The notes below the pieces were generated by a model, which saw nothing but the letters and a program-made list of their open reading frames with translations, had not been told where the DNA came from and ran no database searches. Both the position numbers and the translations under genes were made by a program. Shown one piece after another: positions 1 to 5,908 of a stretch of DNA of 19,467 bases. This stretch comes from CAYZIC01 sp964478335. Its GTDB lineage: Bacteria > Verrucomicrobiota > Kiritimatiellia > RFP12 > DVOR01. Position 1 is the stretch's first letter. Every line of letters begins with the position of its first letter. The stretch spans positions 1-19,467 of the forward strand of contig CAYZIC010000039.1 of assembly GCA_964478335.1 (NCBI GenBank), read 5' to 3'.

Positions 1-52
1 CCGCCACACCAGCAACGCCCTTTAAGCCATCAATCCAATCTAAACGTATCAT
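1..52 (-). CDS. N-terminal fragment, probable acyltransferase_3 family membrane protein (partial)
   Basis: Only the first 17 codons lie in the window; the gene runs off the left edge. The visible peptide is MIRLDWIDGLKGVAGVA. The pattern R-L-x-W-[IL]-D-G-L-[KR]-G-[IVL]-A is how many acyltransferase_3 (OafA/YrhL-type) integral membrane O-acyltransferases begin. Such enzymes acylate surface sugars or peptidoglycan. The start is placed at the ATG at 50-52 because an AAGGAG ribosome-binding site (60-65 on the complementary strand) sits 7 nt upstream of it. The in-frame ATG at 56-58 is only 1 nt from that site and is too close to be used. The family call rests on very few residues and is tentative; that a gene starts here is better supported. 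Confidence 0.5.
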   Translation of the reverse strand, partial: MIRLDWIDGLKGVAGVA

Positions 53-118
53 TACCATACTCCTTTTTAACGCATCACACGCATATGCGCCACTCACACA
101 CCTCGTTGATACGCCATG

Positions 119-148
119 ACTATAACACAACCCCAGCTACAAATGCAA
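119..148 (-). promoter_or_regulatory. Possible sigma70-type promoter for the partial acyltransferase gene
   Basis: On the minus strand there is a TTGCAT -35 (143-148), an 18-nt spacer and a TATAGT -10 (119-124), about 67 nt upstream of the chosen start codon. The -10 matches consensus at 5 of 6 positions and the -35 at 3 of 6. It is a plausible but unproven promoter. Confidence 0.3.
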
Positions 149-206
149 GTATAATTCTCACTAGAAACGGCCTGATAAAGAGGTGGGGCGTGAGCGGTCT
201 GGACAC

Positions 207-240
207 AAAAAAACCCCGGGGAAACTCGGTCCTCGGGGTT
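207..240 (-). terminator. Rho-independent terminator of the Cys/Lys-repeat gene
   Basis: On the minus strand AACCCCGAGG pairs with CCCCGGGGTT (one A·C mismatch) around a 9-nt loop and is followed by seven T residues (207-213). It lies 22 nt past the stop codon of the Cys/Lys-rich gene, so that gene is probably transcribed alone. Confidence 0.85.
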
Positions 241-261
241 GATTCACTCGTTTAGGAGAGA

Positions 262-546
262 CTATTTCTTGTCGCAAGTCTTAGCCTTGTCGCAAGTCTT
301 AGCCTTGTCGCAAGTCTTGGCCTTGGTGCAAGTCTTGGCCTTGGTGCAGGTCTTGTCCTTGGTGCAGCAAGCTTTTTGGGCGCATTCGGCCTTTTTGGGG
401 CAAGCGCACTTGGCTTTGTCGCAGGTCTTGGCGACTTGACTGGTCTTAGCCTTGTCGCAAGTCTTGCCGCCAGTGAGGGGGCAGGTGCTTGCTGCGAAAA
501 CAGTCACGGTGCAGGCAAGGGCGATAACGGTTAGGATCTTTTTCAT
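262..546 (-). CDS. Small secreted Cys/Lys-rich repeat protein
   Basis: This 94-aa protein matches no family I can name. Residues 1-18 form a good Sec signal peptide (MKK, then a hydrophobic stretch ending V-F-A), leaving about 76 mature residues. Those include 13 Cys and about 21 Lys, with almost no hydrophobic or aromatic residues. The C-terminus is five near-perfect hexapeptides K-T-C-[DT]-K-[AK]; degenerate copies and a Cys-Cys pair lie before them. Such a composition cannot make a normal hydrophobic core. It suggests a disulfide-linked or metal-binding exported polypeptide, which is inference. An AAAGGA ribosome-binding site lies 8 nt before the ATG. The gene has a near-consensus promoter, a leader palindrome and its own terminator, so it looks strongly expressed and separately regulated. 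Regular spacing, signal peptide and flanking signals argue against a chance reading frame. Confidence 0.85.
   Translation of the reverse strand: MKKILTVIALACTVTVFAASTCPLTGGKTCDKAKTSQVAKTCDKAKCACPKKAECAQKACCTKDKTCTKAKTCTKAKTCDKAKTCDKAKTCDKK
271..360 (-). repeat. Five tandem 18-bp units encoding KTC[DT]KA hexapeptides
   Basis: Five consecutive 18-bp units (271-288, 289-306, 307-324, 325-342, 343-360) lie at the 3' end of the Cys/Lys-rich gene. The first two are identical and divergence rises toward the middle of the gene, as expected if units were duplicated recently at the 3' end. Because 18 is divisible by 3, gain or loss of units stays in frame, so copy number could differ between strains. 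Confidence 0.9.
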
Positions 547-569
547 AATTATTTTCCTTTATTACTACA

Positions 570-586
570 TGATACACTTTGTATCA
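570..586 (-). promoter_or_regulatory. Perfect inverted repeat just downstream of the promoter (operator or leader hairpin)
   Basis: The minus strand reads TGATACA-AAG-TGTATCA, a perfect 7-bp inverted repeat with a 3-nt centre. From the promoter at 597-625 transcription should begin near 590, so the palindrome covers about +4 to +20. It could be a repressor operator or a 5' mRNA hairpin. It ends 24 nt before the start codon and does not cover the ribosome-binding site. It lacks a T-run and is not a terminator. Confidence 0.6.
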
Positions 587-596
587 AACGAGGAGC

Positions 597-625
597 AGTA
601 TAGTGGAAACGATCCATTCTGTCAA
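597..625 (-). promoter_or_regulatory. Near-consensus sigma70-type promoter of the Cys/Lys-repeat gene
   Basis: Minus strand: TTGACA (620-625, perfect -35), a 17-nt spacer, then TATACT (597-602, 5 of 6 -10). Predicted transcription start is near 590, giving a leader of about 44 nt. This is the best promoter match I found in the window. Confidence 0.8.
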
Positions 626-649
626 GCGGCATTTTAGACTTTTTACACT

Positions 650-1033
650 TTATTTTTTGACAGGGGTTCGCAAAAGCCACAGGGTGAGCGCATTGCCGAT
701 GAGCAATGCAGGGAGGGCGACTCTGACAAAGGGATAGCCTGCAAGCATGAGAAAGGCTACACCGATAATAAGAGCGAGGCTACAAAAAATGCCACCGAGA
801 CGTTTGCCGAGCAGGAGGAGTTGGGCAACGGCGAGAGAGTCGGATTGATCGATGGTTTGGGTCTTGCGGTAGAGACCTGTTGCCATGACAAGCAGTGTGG
901 CTACGAGACCAACCATGGCGATGAGTGCGGGCCAATTAGCGGTCGAAATGGTGTAGTAGACGATAAAGACAAAGATCAGTATCGCGGGGGTCATGCGCAG
1001 GGCATTGCGCTTGAAAAATGAGGGTTGCTTCAT
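650..1033 (-). CDS. Small integral membrane protein, unknown function
   Basis: A 127-aa hydrophobic protein with no family I recognise. It has a short basic N-terminus (MKQPSFFKRNALR) followed by about four membrane segments (roughly residues 14-31, 33-54, 77-95 and 99-121). A Lys/Arg/Gln-rich linker lies between the second and third. The frame stays open upstream to an ATG at 1093 (147 aa). I prefer the ATG at 1033 because the 1093 codon lies inside a short repeat that recurs at 1128-1140 and lacks a ribosome-binding site. The 1033 start has a weak GAG about 9 nt upstream and gives a typical cytoplasmic N-terminus. It is the last gene of the run after lpxA. Neither start has strong support. 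Confidence 0.6.
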   Translation of the reverse strand: MKQPSFFKRNALRMTPAILIFVFIVYYTISTANWPALIAMVGLVATLLVMATGLYRKTQTIDQSDSLAVAQLLLLGKRLGGIFCSLALIIGVAFLMLAGYPFVRVALPALLIGNALTLWLLRTPVKK

Positions 1034-1083
1034 AATAATCAACTCATAAATGTAAATAGAGGCAATCAGCCCCCAAAAAGGCA

Positions 1084-1157
1084 CTGCGACCATTCTAAAA
1101 GGCCGCAGGCCGTTCCAAAAGGAAGCGCTGCGACCATTCTGCGAGGCGCAACCTCGC
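1084..1157. repeat. Short repeats and palindromes in the spacer after lpxA
   Basis: This spacer holds a 13-bp direct repeat CTGCGACCATTCT (1084-1096 and 1128-1140), the palindrome GGCC-GCA-GGCC (1101-1111), and GCGAGG-CGCAA-CCTCGC (1141-1157) directly after the lpxA stop. None is followed by a T-run in the direction of transcription, so they are not normal terminators. The GGCCGCAGGCC core recurs three times near the right end of the window. Confidence 0.7.
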
Positions 1158-1158
1158 C

Positions 1159-1932
1159 CTAGCAGACGCCGCGCTTGCTGGTGCGGTAAAATTCGCAGAG
1201 GGTGGCGACCTCGGGGAGCTCGACGACTTCATAGCTGATGCGCTCGAGGGCTTGGGTGCGGTTGAGGCCGTCGCGATAGAGGATGCGGTAGGCCTCTTTG
1301 AGTGCGGATCGGACTTCTTGGGTGAAGCCGCGACGTTGGAGACCGACGACATTGGGTCCACGGACGGCGATGGTGTCGCGGCCTTCGGTGATCATATAGG
1401 GAGGTGCGTCTTGCTTGATCAAGGAGGCTCCACCAATCATAGCGTGGGTGCCGACGCGGGTAAATTGGTGCACGCCTGACATGCCGCCAATGATGGCGTA
1501 GTCGTCGACTTGGACTTCCCCTGCAAGCTGCACGCTATTGGACATGATAATGTGGTTGCCTAGGCGGCAGCCGTGGGCGACGTGGCAGTAGGCCATAATG
1601 AGGTTGTCATTGCCAATGATGGTCTTTTCACCATCTTTGGTGCCAAGGTGGAAAGTTGAGAATTCGCGGAGGGTATTGCGGTCACCGATTTCAAGATAGG
1701 TGATACCGCCGTCATATTTGAGGTCTTGGGTTTGCATACCGACGCAGGCAAAGGGAAAGATCTTGCAGTCTTTACCAATGGTGGTGTGACCGTCGACATA
1801 GGCGTGCTCTTGAATAATGGTACCTGCGCCGATTTTGACATTGGGGCCGACGTGAGCGTAGGCCTCTACGATGGCGGTCTCATCGATTTGTGCGGTTGCT
1901 GCAACGATGGCGGTAGGGTGAATATTGGACAT
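1159..1932 (-). CDS. lpxA: Acyl-[ACP]--UDP-N-acetylglucosamine O-acyltransferase
   Basis: LpxA transfers a hydroxyacyl chain from acyl carrier protein to the 3-OH of UDP-GlcNAc, the first step of lipid A synthesis in the cytoplasm. The 257 residues (E. coli: 262) show the left-handed beta-helix hexapeptide repeats from residue 1 to about 190, for example IHPTAI, AHVGPNVKIG and YVDGHTTIG. They also contain the signature CHVAHGC, whose second His (H120) corresponds to the catalytic base of the E. coli enzyme. IIGGMSGVHQF and VGLQRRGF are further family blocks, followed by the short C-terminal helical domain. AGGAG lies 7 nt before the ATG. It follows the LptF/G permease by 27 nt, placing LPS synthesis and export in one transcript. 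Chain-length specificity cannot be read from the sequence. Confidence 0.96.
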   Translation of the reverse strand: MSNIHPTAIVAATAQIDETAIVEAYAHVGPNVKIGAGTIIQEHAYVDGHTTIGKDCKIFPFACVGMQTQDLKYDGGITYLEIGDRNTLREFSTFHLGTKDGEKTIIGNDNLIMAYCHVAHGCRLGNHIIMSNSVQLAGEVQVDDYAIIGGMSGVHQFTRVGTHAMIGGASLIKQDAPPYMITEGRDTIAVRGPNVVGLQRRGFTQEVRSALKEAYRILYRDGLNRTQALERISYEVVELPEVATLCEFYRTSKRGVC

Positions 1933-1959
1933 AGTAGGTCTCCTCTCAGGTTTGAGATG

Positions 1960-3051
1960 TTACTGTTTTTGATTTAAAAGGTAAGTGGCCGTACCCAAGC
2001 AGAGGGCTACGGGGATCCAGACAATGAGATAAGCATGAGCAGCGGGGACATCTGCGAGACTCTCTGCAAGCAAAAGGAATAGGAAAAATGACACCCCAAA
2101 GATGAGGCTAAACATCATGCCTCGACTATTCTCCTTGCGCACGCCTTGGATGCCTAATGGGATGGCGACGAGGACAAAGCAAAATGAGGAGAGAGCCCAG
2201 ACGATGCGGTTATTGAGGATGAAGCGTGCTTCGGCGAGGTTACGTAGACGGGCCTTTTCGGAGAGTCCGGTGGTGGGATTTTTGAGGCTGTCGATGAGAT
2301 CAAGAATCTCGAAGAAGTAGAAGTCTTTTTCCTTGCGCTTGTATTTCTTGGTGCGGCCGAGGGCTCCTTCGTAGCGGTAAGACAAGGTCTCCATGCTGGC
2401 GGTGCCTTTGACACCTTTTGCGGGGGGAGTAATGCGCGCATTGGTGAGATTAAAGATAAGGTCGGTACCATCGGCGACGACAACGGCTTTGTCGGCTTGG
2501 ACTTCGCGTAGATCGTTGTCTCGGCGGTCAATGGCCAATACGTCAAAAAGCACATCGCCATCTTTGCGACTGCAGTAAACCGAAAAATCATCGACTTCGT
2601 TGACAAATCGTCCTGGCTCGAGGGCGTGCACGCCGAGGTCGAGGGCGAGGCGGTTGGAGATCGTGCGGCGAATGTAGTGGCCTCGGGGCATGACTTCATT
2701 TTGAATAAAAAAACCAAGAATCGTACAGAGGATACTGATAATCAGAGGCCAGCGCATGATGCGGCTAAAACTCACGCCACAGGCGCGCATGGCTGAAATC
2801 TCATTGTCTGCAGACATACGGTTAAAGACGAGCAACGCACTGACAAGCAGTGAGAGGGGGATGGTAAAGCCGATGACCTCTGGTAGAGAGGCGAGCAAAA
2901 ATTGACCAATGATAGAAAAGGAGGCACCTTGTGTCAAAAAAGTGATCACTCGAAAGAGAAATCCAACCGACAGGACAAAGGTCAAAACCATGCCGGTCAG
3001 GGCAAAAGCTGTCAAGTAGGATTTGAGGATGTATCGGGATAAGATTTTCAT
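1960..3051 (-). CDS. LptF/LptG family LPS export permease
   Basis: An inner-membrane subunit of the Lpt ABC transporter (YjgP/YjgQ family), which with LptB pulls LPS from the inner membrane toward the outer membrane. The 363 aa match the family's usual 360-366. Three membrane segments lie in the N-terminal third, a soluble periplasmic region occupies about residues 115-270, and three membrane segments are C-terminal. The cytoplasmic segment N-E-I-S-A-M-R-A-C-G-V-S is where family members contact the LptB ATPase. The frame is open far upstream, but I start at the ATG at 3049-3051 because M-K-I-L-S-R-Y-I is a typical family N-terminus. Upstream codons would overlap the preceding gene; this start lies 10 nt after its stop. 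A GAGA-type site precedes it. Whether it is LptF or LptG is not decidable here; only one permease is present. Confidence 0.92.
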   Translation of the reverse strand: MKILSRYILKSYLTAFALTGMVLTFVLSVGFLFRVITFLTQGASFSIIGQFLLASLPEVIGFTIPLSLLVSALLVFNRMSADNEISAMRACGVSFSRIMRWPLIISILCTILGFFIQNEVMPRGHYIRRTISNRLALDLGVHALEPGRFVNEVDDFSVYCSRKDGDVLFDVLAIDRRDNDLREVQADKAVVVADGTDLIFNLTNARITPPAKGVKGTASMETLSYRYEGALGRTKKYKRKEKDFYFFEILDLIDSLKNPTTGLSEKARLRNLAEARFILNNRIVWALSSFCFVLVAIPLGIQGVRKENSRGMMFSLIFGVSFFLFLLLAESLADVPAAHAYLIVWIPVALCLGTATYLLNQKQ

Positions 3052-3061
3052 AATCGTCTCA

Positions 3062-3892
3062 CTACTTTGTCGGTGAGGGGTTGAGCACATAGACCATTGC
3101 ATCTGGACCAACTTGGCCTTGTGCGTGAAGCTGAGCAACGGGGAGTCCGAGGTCAATAAAGTATTCGACCAAGCGCATGGCGCGAGCATGTGCGAGCGTC
3201 TCATCTAGCCCATGTGCGACAAAGGTCACCTCTTGTCCTGCGTCAGTCGCGTGGAGGAGTGCATCGTAGTGGGCATCGAGCGCATCGTATTGCTCGGGGG
3301 AGAGGATCGCTAAGCCAGGTCTAAAGGTCATGTCGATCGGTATACCTGGAGATTGATTCAAATCGATGTCAGACTCTTTGTCTGCGGGGAAATGATACAT
3401 GACTCCGATGCTCACTTGACGTGGACTGTCGTCGACTCCGTCCATGGCGCACAGTTGCACGGCCTCTAGCCTGATAGACCAGTTGTCTGAGAAGTGCCAC
3501 GCATAACCTAAGCCGATGCGCGCAAAAAGTCCCTCTTGTGTGGCTTGATCGTGGTTGCTGTAGTGATAACCGAGGCCTAAAATCCCATACCAATCATGTG
3601 CGGTAAACCGAGACAGGTGCCAGTGGCTATCAAGGGCAAGCCCTAAAAGGGAATCAGTCTTGACGTCGTCGACCCAGTAAATCTGGGCCTCGAGGCTAAG
3701 CGGGCTATCGGGCAGATCATACCCGTAGCCCAAACTCAACACGGGGGCGGAGTCACCATCGAGACGACTGCCCACGTGTGTCGTGAGATAAGTCGATGCC
3801 CACGTGTCACTCATGCTGCACAGTGCAATCACTGTGCAGGCGATCGGCAAAAGGTGCGATCGGATCAATCGCTCTGCCAGGGAGGCTCTCAC
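3062..3892 (-). CDS. OmpA-like outer-membrane protein with degenerate C-terminal domain
   Basis: A 276-aa exported protein. Residues 1-32 form a signal peptide (basic start, L-L-P-I-A-C-T-V-I-A-L core, ending W-A). Residues about 34-168 alternate polar and aromatic residues in beta-strands (Y-L-T-T-H-V-G-S-R, L-S-L-G-Y-G-Y, G-L-G-Y-H-Y, I-G-V-M-Y-H-F), as in a small 8-stranded barrel. Residues about 187-273 resemble an OmpA/MotB domain (M-T-F-R-P-G-L-A-I-L at its start, R-A-M-R-L-V-E-Y-F in its helix). The usual T-D-x-x-G-x(4)-N-x-x-L-S-x-x-R-A block is shortened to L-D-E-T-L-A-H-A-R-A, so peptidoglycan binding is uncertain. The start codon is GTG with only a weak ribosome-binding site, so the exact start is unsure. 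It lies 28 nt after UPF0210 and 10 nt before the LPS permease. Confidence 0.75.
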   Translation of the reverse strand: MRASLAERLIRSHLLPIACTVIALCSMSDTWASTYLTTHVGSRLDGDSAPVLSLGYGYDLPDSPLSLEAQIYWVDDVKTDSLLGLALDSHWHLSRFTAHDWYGILGLGYHYSNHDQATQEGLFARIGLGYAWHFSDNWSIRLEAVQLCAMDGVDDSPRQVSIGVMYHFPADKESDIDLNQSPGIPIDMTFRPGLAILSPEQYDALDAHYDALLHATDAGQEVTFVAHGLDETLAHARAMRLVEYFIDLGLPVAQLHAQGQVGPDAMVYVLNPSPTK

Positions 3893-3920
3893 GTGGGCTC
3901 GACTCTGCTCGTGATGGGGT

Positions 3921-5294
3921 TTAGTTCATCAAGCTATGGATCGGTGCTGGGATGCGACCGCCATGAGCGATGAAGTCCTCTTGACCATCAGGGCATTGAG
4001 GTGCGGTAATGGTGCCCGCACCAAAAAGACCGCCGTAGTCGAAGTAATCACCGACCTTAGCGCCTGGCACAGGGATAATGCGCACGCCAGTGGTCTTACG
4101 AGCACTGACACCGATGGCGCATTCGTCCAAGATAATACCGGCGATGGTGGAGGCCTTAGTGTCGCCAGGGATCATGATCATATCAAGACCCACGGAGCAG
4201 ACTGCGGTCATCGCTTCGAGCTTTTCGAGGGTGAGGGTGCCATTGGTTACTGCCATTTCCAGAGTGTGGTCTTCCATCACAGGGATGAATGCACCCGAGA
4301 GGCCGCCAACGGAGCTAGAGGCGAATGAACCGCCCTTTTTGACAGCGTCATTAAGCATCATCACCGCAGCTGTGGTACCAGGAGCGCCGACCTTTTTAAT
4401 ACCCATTGCTTGGTAGATTTCACCGACAGAGTCGCCAACTTTGGGCGTAGGTGCAAGCGAAAGGTCCAAGACACCAAAGGGCACGCCCAATTCCTTAGCG
4501 ACGTGACGGCCGATCAATTCACCTGTACGGGTCACGCGGTAGGTGGTGTGCTTGATTTCTTCGGCGATTTCATTGAGGGTGACAGCGGGGTTGGCTGCGA
4601 CGAGCTTTTCGACAGCGCGCTTAACCACACCAGGACCAGAAACGCCCACGTTGATCACGCATTCAGGCTCGCCTGCACCGAGCAAAGCACCTGCCATGAA
4701 GGGGTTGTCTTCGGGGATATTGGCAAAAACGACGATCTTAGCGCAACCGAAACCATCGACATCCTTGGTTGCTTCGGCGGTTTCGAGCATCTTTTGTGCG
4801 ACGAGCTTGACGGCATCGACGTTGATACCAGCACGGGTAGTGCCGACGTTGATCGATGAGCAGACGTGGCTGGTCTCGGCCAAGGCGCGAGGCCAGGATT
4901 CGATCAAGACGCGTTCGCCAGGAGTCATCCCCTTGTGGACGAGTGCCGAGTAACCACCGAGGATGTCGATTTTGACAGCTTCAGCAGCGCGGTCAAGTGC
5001 TTTGCAGAGCTCAACAGCGGTGTCAACTGTGTGGCCTTCGAGGAGGTGGGATGCGGGGGAAATCGCAATACGCTTATTGACAATTGGCACGCCGTAGAGG
5101 GTGCTGGCGTTGTTGCAGATTTCGACGAGCTTGCCAGCCTTGTCGAGGATGCGATCATAGACAGCTTGAACCATCTTGACAGGGTCGGGATTAGCGCAGC
5201 TAAAGAGGTTGATGCCCAGGGTGCACGTACGCACGTCGAGGTTTTCCTCGTGGATCATTCTTAAGGTAGAAAGGACCGATTGATTCGTCAACAT
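3921..5294 (-). CDS. UPF0210 / PFL family protein (DUF711)
   Basis: A 457-aa member of a widespread, conserved family of unknown biochemical role; full-length members are about 450 aa. Recognisable blocks are L-D-V-R-T-C-T-L-G-I-N-L near residue 19, R-I-A-I-S-P near 75, S-I-N-V-G-T-T-R-A-G-I-N near 148, G-V-S-G-P-G-V-V near 218, S-S-S-V-G-G-L-S-G-A-F-I-P-V near 328, and the glycine-rich C-terminus D-Y-G-G-L-F-G-A-G. In many bacteria this gene lies beside an ACT-domain gene (UPF0237), as here. The two are tightly coupled: AAGGAG overlaps the stop codon of the ACT gene, the gap is 9 nt, and ATG follows 5 nt after the site. The ACT partner probably senses a small ligand for it, which is inference. 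The protein is soluble with no signal peptide. Confidence 0.93.
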   Translation of the reverse strand: MLTNQSVLSTLRMIHEENLDVRTCTLGINLFSCANPDPVKMVQAVYDRILDKAGKLVEICNNASTLYGVPIVNKRIAISPASHLLEGHTVDTAVELCKALDRAAEAVKIDILGGYSALVHKGMTPGERVLIESWPRALAETSHVCSSINVGTTRAGINVDAVKLVAQKMLETAEATKDVDGFGCAKIVVFANIPEDNPFMAGALLGAGEPECVINVGVSGPGVVKRAVEKLVAANPAVTLNEIAEEIKHTTYRVTRTGELIGRHVAKELGVPFGVLDLSLAPTPKVGDSVGEIYQAMGIKKVGAPGTTAAVMMLNDAVKKGGSFASSSVGGLSGAFIPVMEDHTLEMAVTNGTLTLEKLEAMTAVCSVGLDMIMIPGDTKASTIAGIILDECAIGVSARKTTGVRIIPVPGAKVGDYFDYGGLFGAGTITAPQCPDGQEDFIAHGGRIPAPIHSLMN

Positions 5295-5303
5295 AATGTC
5301 TCC

Positions 5304-5870
5304 TTAGACTAAGATAGAGTTGATGGGGGCGACTTCGCTGGTCGCACGGAAGATGTTTTCGTGGCAAATCTGGCTAGTAAAGCCGACCTTGGCCATGACA
5401 TCACGGAATCCTTCTTGCACGGCCTTGAGGTCATGGGCAGGGTTCTTAAAGGTGATGTAAGCCAAGTGAATGACTTTCGGGCCCTCAAACATCGTAGACC
5501 AGTCCTCGATATTGATCTCATTATCAGCCATAAAGGCGCTGATTGCAAGCATCATGCCAGGGCGGTCTTCGCCGCTAGCAATCGCAACATAGCGGTGAGC
5601 GTTAGTACAAGTGGCGTTTTTGATCTTGTCGGGGTCGACCATAATCGAGATCACGGCACCTTCGGGCAAGACTTTGAGGAGACCCTCGTGCAGAGGTGCC
5701 TCGACGGAGGTGGCGTGTTCGGTCACAAAGACGAGGTTAAAGAATCCAGACACGATGGTTTGGCGCATTTGGGTGATGTTGCCCTGCAAGTCAAAAACAG
5801 TCTGGGCAATGTCACGCGTCAGACCAACGCGATCTGGCGTGATAACGGATACGAGATAACTAGAGGCCAT
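5304..5870 (-). CDS. Double ACT-domain regulatory protein
   Basis: A 188-aa protein made of two ACT ligand-binding domains. The first spans about residues 3-80 with the D-R-V-G-L turn; the second spans about 92-175 with D-R-P-G-M. ACT domains usually bind amino acids and act as regulatory modules. The arrangement resembles GcvR-type tandem ACT proteins, whereas the ACT partner usually found next to UPF0210 (UPF0237) is a single domain of about 90 aa. An AAGGGA site lies 9 nt before the ATG. The stop codon overlaps the ribosome-binding site of the UPF0210 gene, so the two products are likely made in fixed ratio and may interact. The dihydroorotase gene ends 38 nt upstream. There is no DNA-binding or catalytic domain. 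Confidence 0.9.
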   Translation of the reverse strand: MASSYLVSVITPDRVGLTRDIAQTVFDLQGNITQMRQTIVSGFFNLVFVTEHATSVEAPLHEGLLKVLPEGAVISIMVDPDKIKNATCTNAHRYVAIASGEDRPGMMLAISAFMADNEINIEDWSTMFEGPKVIHLAYITFKNPAHDLKAVQEGFRDVMAKVGFTSQICHENIFRATSEVAPINSILV

Positions 5871-5908
5871 AATAATGATTCCCTTAATTGTGTGTATAAC
5901 GATCGTAA

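Noticed and set aside
239..439. Plus-strand frame with SQVLALSQVLAL repeats
   Set aside because: It is the antisense reading of the 18-bp repeats in the Cys/Lys-rich gene, which has the signal peptide, promoter and terminator.
3052..3204. N-terminal extension of the LptF/G permease
   Set aside because: The extra 51 residues overlap the OmpA-like gene, look non-native, and precede a typical family start with correct spacing.
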